A stretch of DNA of 33,876 nt from an uncultured Bacteroidales bacterium (GCA_903885595.1 CAISJJ010000411.1:1-33876), one strand, 5' to 3'; counted from the stretch's first letter, positions 14,924 to 24,032 are shown. Notes: a model not told the origin generated them from the letters alone. Numbers and translations are program-made.

Positions 14924-14950
14924 CAAAAATCAAAAATCAAAAATCAAAAC
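14924..14950 (+). repeat. Heptamer tandem repeat (CAAAAAT x3, CAAAAC)
   Basis: 3.8 units of period 7 begin three bases after the moaC stop. They are roughly the reverse complement of the T-rich degenerate heptamers in front of moaC, so moaC is flanked by inverted arrays. Confidence 0.85.
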
Positions 14951-15082
14951 CATAAATAAAACCATAGAACCTGTTTTAGTCAATCAACAGTGCGACTGAA
15001 CAGTGTTGACCAATAATTTTTTAATTTTACTTCATCAGCCGTCAATACCAGACGAATTTCTTTACTATTTGATCCATGTAAC

Positions 15083-16015
15083 ATGCAGCAAGTAAAAATC
15101 ATTTCCGTAAACATTTCTACAGAAAAGGGCACTATTAAAAAGCCGGCAGAGCAAATTGAACTCAGCCATCTGGGAGTTAATTGTGATGCCCATTCGGGCA
15201 ACTGGAACCGGCAGATCAGCCTTCTTGGAACAGAAAGCACAGGGAAATTTGAGGCTGAAGCAAACCGGAAAGTTATGCCTGGTGAGTTTGCCGAAAACAT
15301 CACAACCTCGGGCATGAATCTTTGGACTGCCCATCCGCTTGACCGGTTTACTTCCGGCGAAATCGAGCTTGAAGTCACGCAGATCGGGAAAGAATGCCAC
15401 GGCAACAGTTGCGCAATTTTCAAGGAGGTGGGAAATTGTGTAATGCCGAAAGAGGGAATTTTTTGCCGTGTACTCAGTCCGGGCATCCTGAAAGCAGGCA
15501 TGGAACTGGAATTTCATCCAAAGATGTACCGGATCCTCGTGATCACACTCAGCGACCGGGCTTCGGCAGGCGAGTACGAGGATCGTTCCGGTGCAAGAAT
15601 TCAGGAATTACTCTCAGATTTCTTTGTGTCACAACATATCAATTATTTTATCCATTATTCACTGATCCCCGATGATCAGTACAAACTGGAGGAACTACTG
15701 ATTAAAGCGAAGGAAGAGCTGGTTGACCTGATTATTACCACCGGTGGAACGGGGATTGGTCCGCGTGATTTTACCCCGGATGTTGTGATTCCTATGCTTG
15801 ACAAGGAAATTCCCGGTATTATGGAATCTATCAGGATGAAATATGGCGCTGAGAAACCTGCAGCACTGTTAAGCCGTTCAGTGGCAGGGGTTATGGGAAA
15901 ATCGCTGATCTTCACACTCCCCGGAAGTGTAAGGGCCGTTAATGAATATATGGCAGAGATCATAAAATCGCTTATGCATATGATCTTCATGCTGCATGGG
16001 TTGGATAGTCATTGA
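15083..16015 (+). CDS. MOSC domain-MogA fusion protein
   Basis: A 310-residue two-domain protein. Residues 1-146 are a MOSC domain (as in YiiM and the C-terminus of Moco sulfurase), with GEFAENITTSGM (67-78) and the conserved cysteine C110 in CHGNSC. Residues 149-310 are a MogA-type molybdopterin adenylyltransferase, with ITLSDRASAGEYEDRSG (154-170) and TTGGTGIGPRDFTP (219-232). MogA adenylylates pyranopterin before MoeA inserts the metal; MOSC domains bind or modify the cofactor at a cysteine. The fusion puts cofactor maturation and handling in one chain, and occurs in other anaerobes. It is followed by a bidirectional hairpin shared with tRNA-Leu. Confidence 0.9.
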   Translation: MQQVKIISVNISTEKGTIKKPAEQIELSHLGVNCDAHSGNWNRQISLLGTESTGKFEAEANRKVMPGEFAENITTSGMNLWTAHPLDRFTSGEIELEVTQIGKECHGNSCAIFKEVGNCVMPKEGIFCRVLSPGILKAGMELEFHPKMYRILVITLSDRASAGEYEDRSGARIQELLSDFFVSQHINYFIHYSLIPDDQYKLEELLIKAKEELVDLIITTGGTGIGPRDFTPDVVIPMLDKEIPGIMESIRMKYGAEKPAALLSRSVAGVMGKSLIFTLPGSVRAVNEYMAEIIKSLMHMIFMLHGLDSH

Positions 16016-16044
16016 AAACCAAAACCTTTTTGGGTACCCTAAAA

Positions 16045-16072
16045 AGCAAAACCCACGTTTGACGTGGGTTTT
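16045..16072 (-). terminator. Terminator after tRNA-Leu (bidirectional)
   Basis: AAAACCCACGT (16048-16058) pairs perfectly with ACGTGGGTTTT (16062-16072) around a 3-base loop. On the minus strand it is followed by GCTTTTT. It also lies 33 bases after the MOSC-MogA stop and can end that plus-strand transcript. Confidence 0.82.
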
Positions 16073-16084
16073 AAGCTCATTTCG

Positions 16085-16169
16085 TACCCCGGGCGGGACT
16101 TGAACCCGCACGACCGCAATGGTCACAGGATTTTAAGTCCTGCGTGTCTACCAGTTCCACCACCAGGGC
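16085..16169 (-). tRNA. tRNA-Leu (anticodon TAA)
   Basis: An 85-base class II tRNA. The acceptor 5' GCCCTGG pairs with 3' CCGGGGT (two G-U pairs), discriminator A. The anticodon arm CAGGA-CTTAAAA-TCCTG gives anticodon TAA. A long variable arm follows, and the T arm is GCGGG-TTCAAGT-CCCGC. The 3' CCA is not encoded. Confidence 0.96.
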
Positions 16170-16271
16170 AGAATCCGGAAATAATCCGGTTCATCATTTC
16201 AAACTGCACTAAGTCAAGCCAGCTGATTCGTTCATTCAAAGAGAAAAAAAACAACCGGCCCAATCCAGATG

Positions 16272-16297
16272 AAAAAACCCTCATCATTCAGAGGGTT
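16272..16297 (-). terminator. Terminator after tRNA-Gly
   Basis: AACCCTC (16276-16282) pairs with GAGGGTT (16291-16297), 8-base loop. On the minus strand the stem runs into TTTTTT, a typical intrinsic terminator directly after tRNA-Gly, so the two tRNAs may be separate transcripts. Confidence 0.8.
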
Positions 16298-16304
16298 CTT
16301 TTTG

Positions 16305-16377
<73 letters not shown>

Positions 16378-16422
16378 ATGGTAATTTTGAGTTTGCAAAT
16401 TTAGATAAATTTTTAATTCCTC

Positions 16423-19113
16423 CTACTTTTTTTCAAGCAATTTTTTAATCTCGTTTAACTTCATTAATGCTTCCACCGGTGTCAGTATATTAATTTCGAT
16501 ATTCAGGATGTCTTCCTTGATCTGTTGAAGAAGCGGATCATCAAGTTGAATGAAGCTTAGCTGCATACCGGCAGAAGGATCCTTGATGCGGGATCCGGAA
16601 TGCCTGCCAGGAATATAGCGTCCATCCTTATTTCCTTTATCCCGTATCCCGTGTCCCGTGTCCCGGATCTGTTTCCCCAGTCCTTCTGCATTGTGACTTT
16701 CTTCCAGCTGGCGAAGCATTTCACCCGCCCGTTCGAGCACCGTATTAGGCATTCCTGCCATCTTTGCTACATGGATCCCAAAACTGTGCTCGCTGCCACC
16801 CGGCATTAGTTTCCTTAAAAAGATGACCCGGTTCTGTATCTCTTTTACAGCAACATGATAATTTTTAATGCGTGGCATGAGCCCCGCCATTTCATTCAAT
16901 TCATGGTAATGCGTGGCAAAAAGAACCTTCGGTTTAAATAAAGGATGCTGATGAAGGAATTCGGCGATAGCCCAGGCGATGCTGATACCATCATACGTAC
17001 TGGTTCCGCGGCCGATTTCATCAAGCAGGATCAGGCTCCTGTTTGAAATATTATTCAGGATACTGGCTGTTTCGTTCATTTCGACCATGAAGGTTGATTC
17101 TCCCGATGATATATTATCGGAAGCGCCAACCCTTGTGAAAACCTTGTCTGTCAATCCGAGTACAGCGCTTTCGGCCGGCACAAAGCTACCCATCTGCGCC
17201 ATCAGCACAATCAAGGCTGTTTGCCTCAGCAGTGCCGATTTACCCGACATGTTTGGCCCGGTTAAAATTATGATCTGCTGAGAACGATCATCCAGGTAGA
17301 CATCATTGGCAATATACTCTTCGCCTGGCTTCATTTGCCGCTCAATCACCGGATGACGTCCGGATTTAATATCAAGAACAACCGAGTTATTCAACTCAGG
17401 CCGGACATAGTGAAATTTAACTGCACTGACTGCAAAGGAAACCAGCACGTCGAGCCGTGCAATCAGGGAGGCATTGAGCTGAATGGGCTGAATGTAATCA
17501 GCCATAAAAAGGATCAGGTCGTTGTATAGTTTCAATTCAATTTCAAGCATTTTTTCCTCTGCGTGAAGAATCTTTTCTTCATAGACCTTGAGCTCCTCTG
17601 TGATGTAACGCTCGGCGTTTACAAGCGTTTGCTTCCGGTGCCAGTCCTCAGGCACCTTATCCTTGTGCGAATTGGTAACCTCAAGATAATAGCCAAACAC
17701 ATTGGTAAAACCGATCTTCAGCGATGAAATTCCCGTGCGTTCCATTTCACGCTGCTGTATGTTCACCAGGTAATCCTTCCCGGAGAAGGCAATTTTCCTT
17801 AGTTCATCAAGTTCGGGATCAATTCCTTCACGGATAACATTGCCTTTGATTGCCAGTGCAGGGGGGTCGGGATTTATCTCCCTGTCGATTCGCTCCCGAA
17901 CTAGCTGGCAAATATGCAGCTGGTCTCCAATCTTTCTTAATCCTTCATTATCAGATGATTCACACATGGTTTTTACCAGCTCAATAGCATCGAGCGCCCG
18001 TTTAAGATAGATCATTTCCCGTGGGTTGACCCGGGCAACAGCTACTTTTGAAATCAGCCTTTCCAGATCTCCTATTTGCTGGAAATGATGCCGGATCTGT
18101 TCAGTGGCTTCACCTTGAAGGGTGAAATATTCAACTGCATCTAAGCGTTCTCCGATGGGTTGGATGTTTTTCAGCGGCAGGATAATCCACCTCCGCAACT
18201 GACGCGATCCCATCGGGGAAACAGTCTGATCGAGCACATCAAGGAGGGTTTTGGCATTCTCATTCACAGAGTTTAACAACTCAAGGTTACGTATGGTAAA
18301 ACGGTCGAGCCAAAGGTAGTTGTCCTCCTCAATTCGGCTAAGTTTACATATGTGCTGTACCTTGTCGTGCTGTGTTTCGGCCAGGTAATGTAAGGCAGCT
18401 CCGGCAGCAATTACGCCCATTTCCAGGTTTTCGATACCAAATCCCTTCAGCGATGCCGTGCCAAAATGCTTTAACAGAAGATCGTTTGAAAAATCGGAGG
18501 TAAAAACCCAGTCATCAAAAGTTGAGATGTAGAATTTGCTCCCAAAAAGTTCAGTGAACTCCTGCCTTTTATTTTTTTGAATAATTACTTCGCTTGGACG
18601 GAAACTCTGTATCAGTTTATCTATGTATTCAAAGTTTCCCTGCGCCAGGTAGAACTCTCCGGTCGAAATATCAAGAAAAGAAATACCGGATATTTTTGAT
18701 TCCAAATGAACTCCGGCAAGGAAGTTATTTTCCTTTTGCTCAAGGATCTTATCATGATAGGAGACACCTGGGGTGACGAGTTCAGTAACCCCTCGCCTGA
18801 CAATGGTCTTTGTAAGTTTGGGATCCTCCAGTTGGTCGCAAATCGCGACCCTTAGACCAGCTTTAACCAGTTTAGGCAGGTACAAATCAAGTGAATGATA
18901 CGGAAAACCGGCCAGCTCCATGTAAGCAGCAGCGCCGTTGGCCCTTTTGGTAAGAACAATTCCAAGGATCTTGGAAGTCCTAATCGCATCTTCTCCAAAG
19001 GTTTCGTAGAAGTCGCCGACACGAAAAAGCAATAATGCATCAGGATACTTAGCCTTAATCGCATTATACTGCTTCATTAATGGTGTTTCGGCGTATTCTT
19101 TTGGATTTGACAT
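16423..19113 (-). CDS. mutS: DNA mismatch repair protein MutS
   Basis: A complete 896-residue mismatch-recognition ATPase. GDFYETFG (33-40) holds the Phe-x-Glu that inserts at mismatches. The ATPase has TGPNMSGKS near residue 615, [12 protein letters not shown] near 697 and THYHEL near 731. The C-terminal region after about residue 800 contains an odd low-complexity stretch, [10 protein letters not shown] (about 817-826), encoded by a 7-base tandem repeat, before a conserved-looking tail ([14 protein letters not shown]). Slippage by one repeat unit would shift the frame after the ATPase and remove the tail, which in E. coli mediates tetramer formation and clamp contact. A mutS2 paralogue lies at the window end. 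Confidence 0.96.
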   Translation of the reverse strand: MSNPKEYAETPLMKQYNAIKAKYPDALLLFRVGDFYETFGEDAIRTSKILGIVLTKRANGAAAYMELAGFPYHSLDLYLPKLVKAGLRVAICDQLEDPKLTKTIVRRGVTELVTPGVSYHDKILEQKENNFLAGVHLESKISGISFLDISTGEFYLAQGNFEYIDKLIQSFRPSEVIIQKNKRQEFTELFGSKFYISTFDDWVFTSDFSNDLLLKHFGTASLKGFGIENLEMGVIAAGAALHYLAETQHDKVQHICKLSRIEEDNYLWLDRFTIRNLELLNSVNENAKTLLDVLDQTVSPMGSRQLRRWIILPLKNIQPIGERLDAVEYFTLQGEATEQIRHHFQQIGDLERLISKVAVARVNPREMIYLKRALDAIELVKTMCESSDNEGLRKIGDQLHICQLVRERIDREINPDPPALAIKGNVIREGIDPELDELRKIAFSGKDYLVNIQQREMERTGISSLKIGFTNVFGYYLEVTNSHKDKVPEDWHRKQTLVNAERYITEELKVYEEKILHAEEKMLEIELKLYNDLILFMADYIQPIQLNASLIARLDVLVSFAVSAVKFHYVRPELNNSVVLDIKSGRHPVIERQMKPGEEYIANDVYLDDRSQQIIILTGPNMSGKSALLRQTALIVLMAQMGSFVPAESAVLGLTDKVFTRVGASDNISSGESTFMVEMNETASILNNISNRSLILLDEIGRGTSTYDGISIAWAIAEFLHQHPLFKPKVLFATHYHELNEMAGLMPRIKNYHVAVKEIQNRVIFLRKLMPGGSEHSFGIHVAKMAGMPNTVLERAGEMLRQLEESHNAEGLGKQIRDTGHGIRDKGNKDGRYIPGRHSGSRIKDPSAGMQLSFIQLDDPLLQQIKEDILNIEINILTPVEALMKLNEIKKLLEKK
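16637..16664 (-). repeat. Heptamer tandem repeat inside mutS (TTATCCC, GTATCCC, GTGTCCC x2)
   Basis: Four uninterrupted 7-base units, written on the plus strand, lie in the 3' part of the mutS coding sequence. The same motif family (GATACGG) is used in the intergenic hairpin at 28502-28556. Seven is not a multiple of three, so gain or loss of one unit is a frameshift. Confidence 0.85.
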
Positions 19114-19192
19114 TAATATCGGTTCACATTGAAAAAAGCAGATAATAATCCTGTAAAAACAACAACATGAATATCTGCAAAAAAATAAACTT

Positions 19193-19200
19193 CAAAGGTA
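19193..19200 (-). promoter_or_regulatory. -7 element for mutS (minus strand)
   Basis: Plus-strand CAAAGGTA is TACCTTTG on the minus strand, matching TAnnTTTG, about 80 bases upstream of the mutS start. No clear -33 is visible. Confidence 0.35.
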
Positions 19201-19274
19201 GCCATGGGATGTCACCCGGCATAGATTTGTTGATAAATATCGATAAAAACAAAAAGTCTCAGCCTTTTGAGTTG

Positions 19275-19282
19275 TAATTTTG
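19275..19282 (+). promoter_or_regulatory. -7 element for the trmH-type gene (TAATTTTG)
   Basis: TAATTTTG lies 47 bases before the ATG at 19329, and the heptamer array at 19284 begins one base after it. The transcript's 5' end would therefore fall inside the array. Confidence 0.4.
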
Positions 19283-19283
19283 T

Positions 19284-19309
19284 CATTGGTCATTGGTCAT
19301 TGGTCATTA
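19284..19309 (+). repeat. Heptamer tandem repeat (CATTGGT x3, CATTA)
   Basis: 3.7 units of period 7 between the -7 element and the start codon of the trmH-type gene. Copy-number change would alter leader length. Confidence 0.85.
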
Positions 19310-19328
19310 AACAAACCCCAGCATCACT

Positions 19329-19874
19329 ATGAGAAAACTCACCATGCCGGAATTAGGACGGTTATCGGTCGAAGATTTTAAATTATCTGACAAGCTGCCG
19401 CTGGTGGTGGTATTGGACAACATCCGAAGCCAGAACAATATCGGTAGTGTATTCAGGACGGCCGATGCTTTCCGGCTTTCAGGAGTTTATTTGTGCGGGA
19501 TCACTGCTACCCCACCCCACAGGGAGATCCACAAAACTGCATTGGGCGCAACCGAATCAGTTGATTGGGTTTACTTTCCAACCACGATGGAGGCTGTAAA
19601 AGAACTTCATTCAAAGGGATATACTGTTCTGGCTGTTGAACAAACATCGGGCAGCATCAAGCTAAATGATTATCATCCTGTTTCTGGTGAAAAACTTGCC
19701 CTTATTTTCGGGAATGAGGTCAACGGAATTGATGATGAGGTTTTGCCATTTGTTAACAGCAGTATTGAAATTCCACAATTTGGGACAAAGCACTCAATCA
19801 ATGTATCAGTTGCTGTCGGGATTGTTATCTGGGATATCTTTTGGAAAATTACCGATTTTGAAAAGAAAGCATGA
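19329..19874 (+). CDS. TrmH/SpoU-family RNA 2'-O-methyltransferase
   Basis: A 181-residue SPOUT-class methylase lacking an extra N-terminal RNA-binding domain. Motif 1 NIRSQNNIGSVFRTAD (31-46), motif 2 GNEVNGI (128-134) and motif 3 NVSVAVG (158-164) form the trefoil-knot SAM site and carry the catalytic arginine R43 in motif 1. The family methylates the ribose of tRNA or rRNA; the target here (tRNA position 18, anticodon-loop or rRNA) cannot be assigned. The ATG at 19329 directly follows the heptamer leader. It ends 13 bases before the convergent lipoprotein gene. Confidence 0.9.
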   Translation: MRKLTMPELGRLSVEDFKLSDKLPLVVVLDNIRSQNNIGSVFRTADAFRLSGVYLCGITATPPHREIHKTALGATESVDWVYFPTTMEAVKELHSKGYTVLAVEQTSGSIKLNDYHPVSGEKLALIFGNEVNGIDDEVLPFVNSSIEIPQFGTKHSINVSVAVGIVIWDIFWKITDFEKKA

Positions 19875-19887
19875 ATAGAAAACAATG

Positions 19888-20259
19888 CTATTTATTAATT
19901 TGAGCGGTTGAGTTCACATATAAATGAACATTGTAATCCACACCAGCATAAATGTTGCTGGCTCCATAATCTTCCCAATTTTCGGCATCAAAGAAATAGT
20001 ACCCTGGTGCGAGTTCACCAAAAAAAACCATACCTTTTTCGTTGGTCCAGGCATTTTTAAGATAGATTCCCTGTTTCAGGTTTGATAAACTCGATGCAAG
20101 AAATACTTGTTCCCCCTGAATAATCTCATCTGTAATTGAATTATATACCGTGATGGTCAGTGTTCCAAAAGTAGGATCGGAAGTAGCAGTACAAGAGGAA
20201 AAGTTGACAATTCCTGCAATAATAAAAAACAGGTTAACGAAAAGGAATTTTGCCTTCAT
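19888..20259 (-). CDS. Small predicted lipoprotein with carboxypeptidase-regulatory-like domain
   Basis: A 123-residue exported protein. A hydrophobic signal peptide ends in the lipobox-like NFSSC, with C23 the likely lipidated residue. The mature part reads FGTLTITVYNSITDEIIQGE..., then GIYLKNAWTNEKGMVFFGELAPGYYFFDAEN, the pattern of a prealbumin-like or CNA-B-like beta-sandwich, commonly found in Bacteroidota envelope proteins. No enzyme motif is seen. A near-consensus -7 element (plus-strand CGAATATA, 20286-20293) lies upstream. The function is unknown; a structural or adhesive envelope role is a guess. Confidence 0.7.
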   Translation of the reverse strand: MKAKFLFVNLFFIIAGIVNFSSCTATSDPTFGTLTITVYNSITDEIIQGEQVFLASSLSNLKQGIYLKNAWTNEKGMVFFGELAPGYYFFDAENWEDYGASNIYAGVDYNVHLYVNSTAQINK

Positions 20260-20688
20260 ATAGGAAAGTTATAAATTAAAGACTGCGAATATAGATATAT
20301 TTGCAATATGCAGATACTTGTTTGGCCGAATTGGATCAACTATAATTAACGTTTTTTGCCCCTGTTTTGAAACTCTTATGAGATTTTTTCGTAGAACATT
20401 GCCAATGAGATTTTCCAGTTTACAACGAACATCAGGTAACACAGCCTAAACGTACACATTCAGCTTGATTTATGATGAAAAATATTTTGTTGAATTTAAT
20501 CCGAATTTTTTAATTTTGCAGTGATAATATTATAGAATTTCTATAATTAATTGATTATTAACATTCTAAAAAATATTTTACTAAAATTGTTCATTTTGAT
20601 ATAATAATTTCTTTTGAAAGCTTTTTATTATACACTATATTTGCTAAATGAGAGCACTAAAATAAAATTATACTTAAAATTCTTACTT
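20260..20688. other. AT-rich divergent region before the OmpA-TPR gene
   Basis: This 429-base gap holds no credible gene. It carries the candidate lipoprotein -7 element (20286-20293), a plus-strand TATATTTG (20296-20303), and the well-formed promoter at 20486-20518. A TTG-started in-frame extension from 20614 exists, but the ATG at 20689 directly precedes a proper signal peptide. Confidence 0.5.
20486..20518 (+). promoter_or_regulatory. Bacteroidota promoter (TTTG-N21-TAATTTTG)
   Basis: TTTG (20486-20489) and TAATTTTG (20511-20518) are both full matches to the -33 and -7 consensus, 21 bases apart, the best promoter in the window. The start near 20525 gives a leader of about 160 bases for the OmpA-TPR gene. 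Confidence 0.65.
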
Positions 20689-23277
20689 ATGAAAAAAATT
20701 TATCAAGCCCTGGCAAAAACAATGATTATCATTTTAATGCTGGTTTTGCCCATGATCACGTTTGCTCAGGCTCAGACTAAGGAAGGCACCAAACAAGAGC
20801 CAGCAAAAACTGAAAAGGCCAAAACTTCAAAATGTGAAAAAGCCTCTTCACACAATTATTGGTCAATCGGTATTTTTGGGGGCATTCAGCAATTTAATGG
20901 TGACCTTGCCAAGAATTATTGGATAAACCTGTATCCAAACAGTATAGGTTATAACTTTGGTCTAAATTTGACCAAGCAATTCACCAGGGTGATCGGCGTA
21001 AGGGCTCGTATTGCCTATGGCACAGTTGCTGGTGAAGTTAAAGAAAAGTACACCTGGGATTATGAAGGTGGAAATGGCACGCCACAATTCATCTCCCAAA
21101 AATTCAAATCAAGCATCATCGAAACAGACCTGCAGCTGACTGTCAACTGGGTCAACTGGATTATGGGATATAAACCAGAACGTTTTTTCACATCATATGC
21201 AATTTTAGGATTTGGTCTTGATCAATCAGCCGGGACTAAAACTGACTTGTTGACTACAAAAGAGATCGGTTATTTAGGTAAAAAAGGCAATGCCCTCAAT
21301 ATGAACAACACATCCGGTCTTGGTGGACGTAATACGGCATTTAAAGCAGCTGCCGGACTTGGATTCGACCTTAACATCAGCAAACATTGGTCAATCCCTA
21401 TTGAATTTCTTTGGCGGTGGCAGGCTTCTGACGCACTCGACATGACACAGGCAGGGGCTAAGGAAGTTATCAATGATATGTACAGCTCTGCTACCATTGG
21501 TATTACCTATAAATGGTATGGCGGGTGCAACCTGAAGGACATGGCTAAGAATTACGATCTGGTGAAATACGAAACCACTCCGGCAGTTCTTACCGAAAAG
21601 GGCGACTCTGTTGCATTCACTATTAAAGGCACTGTACCTGAGAAGTACTTCTGCCCTACGGCAGCTATTTATTTCCAGCCTGTTCTCACATACCAGGGCG
21701 GACAATATGATATGCCCTGCGGCACTCATCTCTATGGTGAAAAACTGACAGGCACAGGAACCATGATCAAATACAAAGAGGGTGGTACATTTACCTATAC
21801 GTGTGTATTTCCTTACAAACCGGAGATGAACACCTCCATGCTCTCTGTGACACCTATCATCTATGAAGCAAAAGAGAAGGTCCTTCTCAAAAAAGATGAG
21901 ATCAAGGTGAAAGCCAAATTTGTTGAAGTACCCAGCCGCGACCTTGCACCTGGCGTTATTTATACCCCGACCCGGATTCAGCACGATGAGTTAACCCTCG
22001 CTGCCGATCATGGTTACCAGAAAGAGGTATTCCAGTCAAAAACCGGCACCATCTATTTTAAAAAGAACAAGTTTGACCTGGATATGAAATTCGGAATCAA
22101 CAAAACCGATGATTCAAAAGCTAAACTGGCCGATCTGGATGCTTTTGTAAAACAGGGATGGAAAATAAAAGATATTGCCATGAATGGTTATGCTTCACCT
22201 GAAGGAGAAGAAACCTTCAATGCCGGCTTATCTGAAAATCGTTCAACCACAGGTAACAAATGGATGATCGATCAGTTCCAGTCATGGGCAAAAGAGGCTA
22301 ATAAAGACAACAAAGATAAAAAGGCCGTTAAAGCTGCCGTTGAAGCAGCTGGCAAAGATGTCAATATGGTTTTGCAGCACCATGGTCCCGATTGGAATGG
22401 GTTCCTCAAAGCTGTTCAGGCAAGCAACATGAAAGACAAAGCAAAAGTTCTTAACGTTATCAACTCGAATGTTGATGCCAATAAAAAAGAACAGGAAATC
22501 CGCAATATGATCCTTATCTATCCTGAAATAGAAAAAGATCTGCTGCCAGCCCTGCGTCGTACTGAAATCACAGCGACCCTTTATGAACCGCGTTTTACCG
22601 ATGCCGAACTTCTCCAATTTGGTGTTTCGAATCCTGAAAAACTGAAGGCAGAAGAACTTCTGTATGCTTCGACCCTCACGACCGATAACAATGTGAAAAT
22701 TACAATCCTCGAGAATGCAGCCAAGCAATTCCCTGGTAACTGGAAATGTTTAAACAACGATGCGGTTGCCCAGATTACAAAGGGTAATCTTGTCCGCGCA
22801 GGTGAACTTCTTTCCAAGGCACAGGCTGTTGCTCCAAACAACGGAATGATCGAAAACAATATCGGTGTTGTTGCAGCAAAACAGAAAGATTTGAAAAAAG
22901 CTGAAGCCCAATTCAAGAAAGCAGCTTCATTGGGAGAAAACACCAATTACAACCAGGGTGTTCTTTTAATTCCAAAAGGTGATTATCCTAAAGCGCTAAA
23001 CATGTTGTCAAATGCAAAATGCAACTATAACCTTGGCCTTGCTCAATTGGTATCCGGTAATACTGCTGCAGCTGAAACAACCTTGAAGTGTGCACCGCAA
23101 ACGCCAGAAACCTTTTATCTGTTAGCTATTTGCGGAGCCCGTAGCAGTAACACCAAGGCGTTGTATGAAAACCTGATGAAAGCCTGCCAGAATGCTGATC
23201 TGAAAGTTCAGGCAAGAGGCGACCGCGAATTTTACAATTTCGCAAACACCCCTGAATTCCTGAATATTGTGAAATAA
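20689..23277 (+). CDS. Large outer-membrane protein: beta-barrel, OmpA domain, TPR repeats
   Basis: An 862-residue exported protein. A signal peptide ends near FAQAQ (about residue 28), followed by a lysine-rich linker. Residues about 50-270 look like an outer-membrane barrel (YWSIGIFGGIQQFNGDL, IGYNFGLNLTKQF, GVRARIAYGTV). A beta-rich middle domain follows. From about 450 an OmpA-like peptidoglycan-binding domain starts (GTIYFKKNKFDLD, then MNGYASPEGEETFNAGLSENR), interrupted by a charged helical insert, and about 680-862 are TPR-like helical pairs (AVAPNNGMIENNIGVVAAKQKDLKKAEAQFKKA). It is probably an abundant envelope protein tying outer membrane to peptidoglycan. It has a strong promoter and an efficient terminator. 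The ATG at 20689 gives the proper signal peptide. Confidence 0.82.
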   Translation: MKKIYQALAKTMIIILMLVLPMITFAQAQTKEGTKQEPAKTEKAKTSKCEKASSHNYWSIGIFGGIQQFNGDLAKNYWINLYPNSIGYNFGLNLTKQFTRVIGVRARIAYGTVAGEVKEKYTWDYEGGNGTPQFISQKFKSSIIETDLQLTVNWVNWIMGYKPERFFTSYAILGFGLDQSAGTKTDLLTTKEIGYLGKKGNALNMNNTSGLGGRNTAFKAAAGLGFDLNISKHWSIPIEFLWRWQASDALDMTQAGAKEVINDMYSSATIGITYKWYGGCNLKDMAKNYDLVKYETTPAVLTEKGDSVAFTIKGTVPEKYFCPTAAIYFQPVLTYQGGQYDMPCGTHLYGEKLTGTGTMIKYKEGGTFTYTCVFPYKPEMNTSMLSVTPIIYEAKEKVLLKKDEIKVKAKFVEVPSRDLAPGVIYTPTRIQHDELTLAADHGYQKEVFQSKTGTIYFKKNKFDLDMKFGINKTDDSKAKLADLDAFVKQGWKIKDIAMNGYASPEGEETFNAGLSENRSTTGNKWMIDQFQSWAKEANKDNKDKKAVKAAVEAAGKDVNMVLQHHGPDWNGFLKAVQASNMKDKAKVLNVINSNVDANKKEQEIRNMILIYPEIEKDLLPALRRTEITATLYEPRFTDAELLQFGVSNPEKLKAEELLYASTLTTDNNVKITILENAAKQFPGNWKCLNNDAVAQITKGNLVRAGELLSKAQAVAPNNGMIENNIGVVAAKQKDLKKAEAQFKKAASLGENTNYNQGVLLIPKGDYPKALNMLSNAKCNYNLGLAQLVSGNTAAAETTLKCAPQTPETFYLLAICGARSSNTKALYENLMKACQNADLKVQARGDREFYNFANTPEFLNIVK

Positions 23278-23296
23278 TTTTGTTTGCTGATTTTAC

Positions 23297-23331
23297 AAAA
23301 AGCCGTCCTGGTAAATCGGGACGGCTTTTTT
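23297..23331 (+). terminator. Rho-independent terminator after the OmpA-TPR gene
   Basis: AAAAAGCCGTCC (23297-23308) pairs perfectly with GGACGGCTTTTT (23319-23330), 10-base loop, T run continuing to 23331. It is symmetrical and can also serve the convergent kinase operon. Confidence 0.92.
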
Positions 23332-23355
23332 AATGCCCCGAAGAGAGGTGAATAC

Positions 23356-24009
23356 TTAATACAAACCTGGAAATAATCCCGGTTTTTGAATCCGGTGCAT
23401 TCCCAATGGATAGTTTTGGAGAATCACATCTTTCATCCATTGGTAGTCATTGTCCCGTTCCACAAAATCAATTTCGTTCGTATCAATTAAAATAACCCGA
23501 AGATCTGATTGCTGCCGAAGAAAATCAAGGTAACCATTCTGGATTTTGTCTAAGTATTCAAACTGAATATTCTGCTCATAAGGACGCCCTCGCTTCTGAA
23601 TGTTCTTTTTCAGATTATCAAGGTTGAGATATAAATAAACAATCAGGTCTGGCTTTGGCACAACGGAGCTAACTATCGTAAAGAGTTTGCTGTATAATCC
23701 AAATTCCAGTTGTTCTAAATTTCTACTGGCGAAAATCAATGATTTAAAGATAAAATAATCAGCAACCGTAAAGGGTTTAAACATATCGGTTGTTGTAAAT
23801 TGCGTCTTTAATTGCTGATACCTGTCGGCCAGGAACGAAAGTTCTAACGGGAATGCATATCTGGCGGGATCTTCATAAAATTTGGGCAGAAACGAATTCT
23901 CTTCAAATTGTTCCAGAATGAGCCTTGCATCCGACTCCTCCGCAAACCTTGTGGCAAAGGAGGTTTTCCCGGCACCAATATTACCCTCTATAACTATATA
24001 ATTATACAC
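23356..24009 (-). CDS. Deoxynucleoside kinase
   Basis: A 217-residue kinase of the dNK/dGK-dAK family that phosphorylates deoxynucleosides for salvage. Walker A is GNIGAGKTS (9-17), and the family signatures LEQFEENSFLPKFYEDP, FLADRYQQ and the lid KRGRPYEQ are present. Length is normal. It is the last gene of a minus-strand operon after folK (23-base gap). The specific base (purine or pyrimidine) cannot be read from the sequence. Confidence 0.9.
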   Translation of the reverse strand: MYNYIVIEGNIGAGKTSFATRFAEESDARLILEQFEENSFLPKFYEDPARYAFPLELSFLADRYQQLKTQFTTTDMFKPFTVADYFIFKSLIFASRNLEQLEFGLYSKLFTIVSSVVPKPDLIVYLYLNLDNLKKNIQKRGRPYEQNIQFEYLDKIQNGYLDFLRQQSDLRVILIDTNEIDFVERDNDYQWMKDVILQNYPLGMHRIQKPGLFPGLY

Positions 24010-24032
24010 AATGTGAAAGTCAAAAGAAAAAG

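Noticed and set aside
21391..21984. 197-residue minus-strand frame inside the OmpA-TPR gene
   Set aside because: Antisense shadow of a well-supported gene; product has no recognisable motif.
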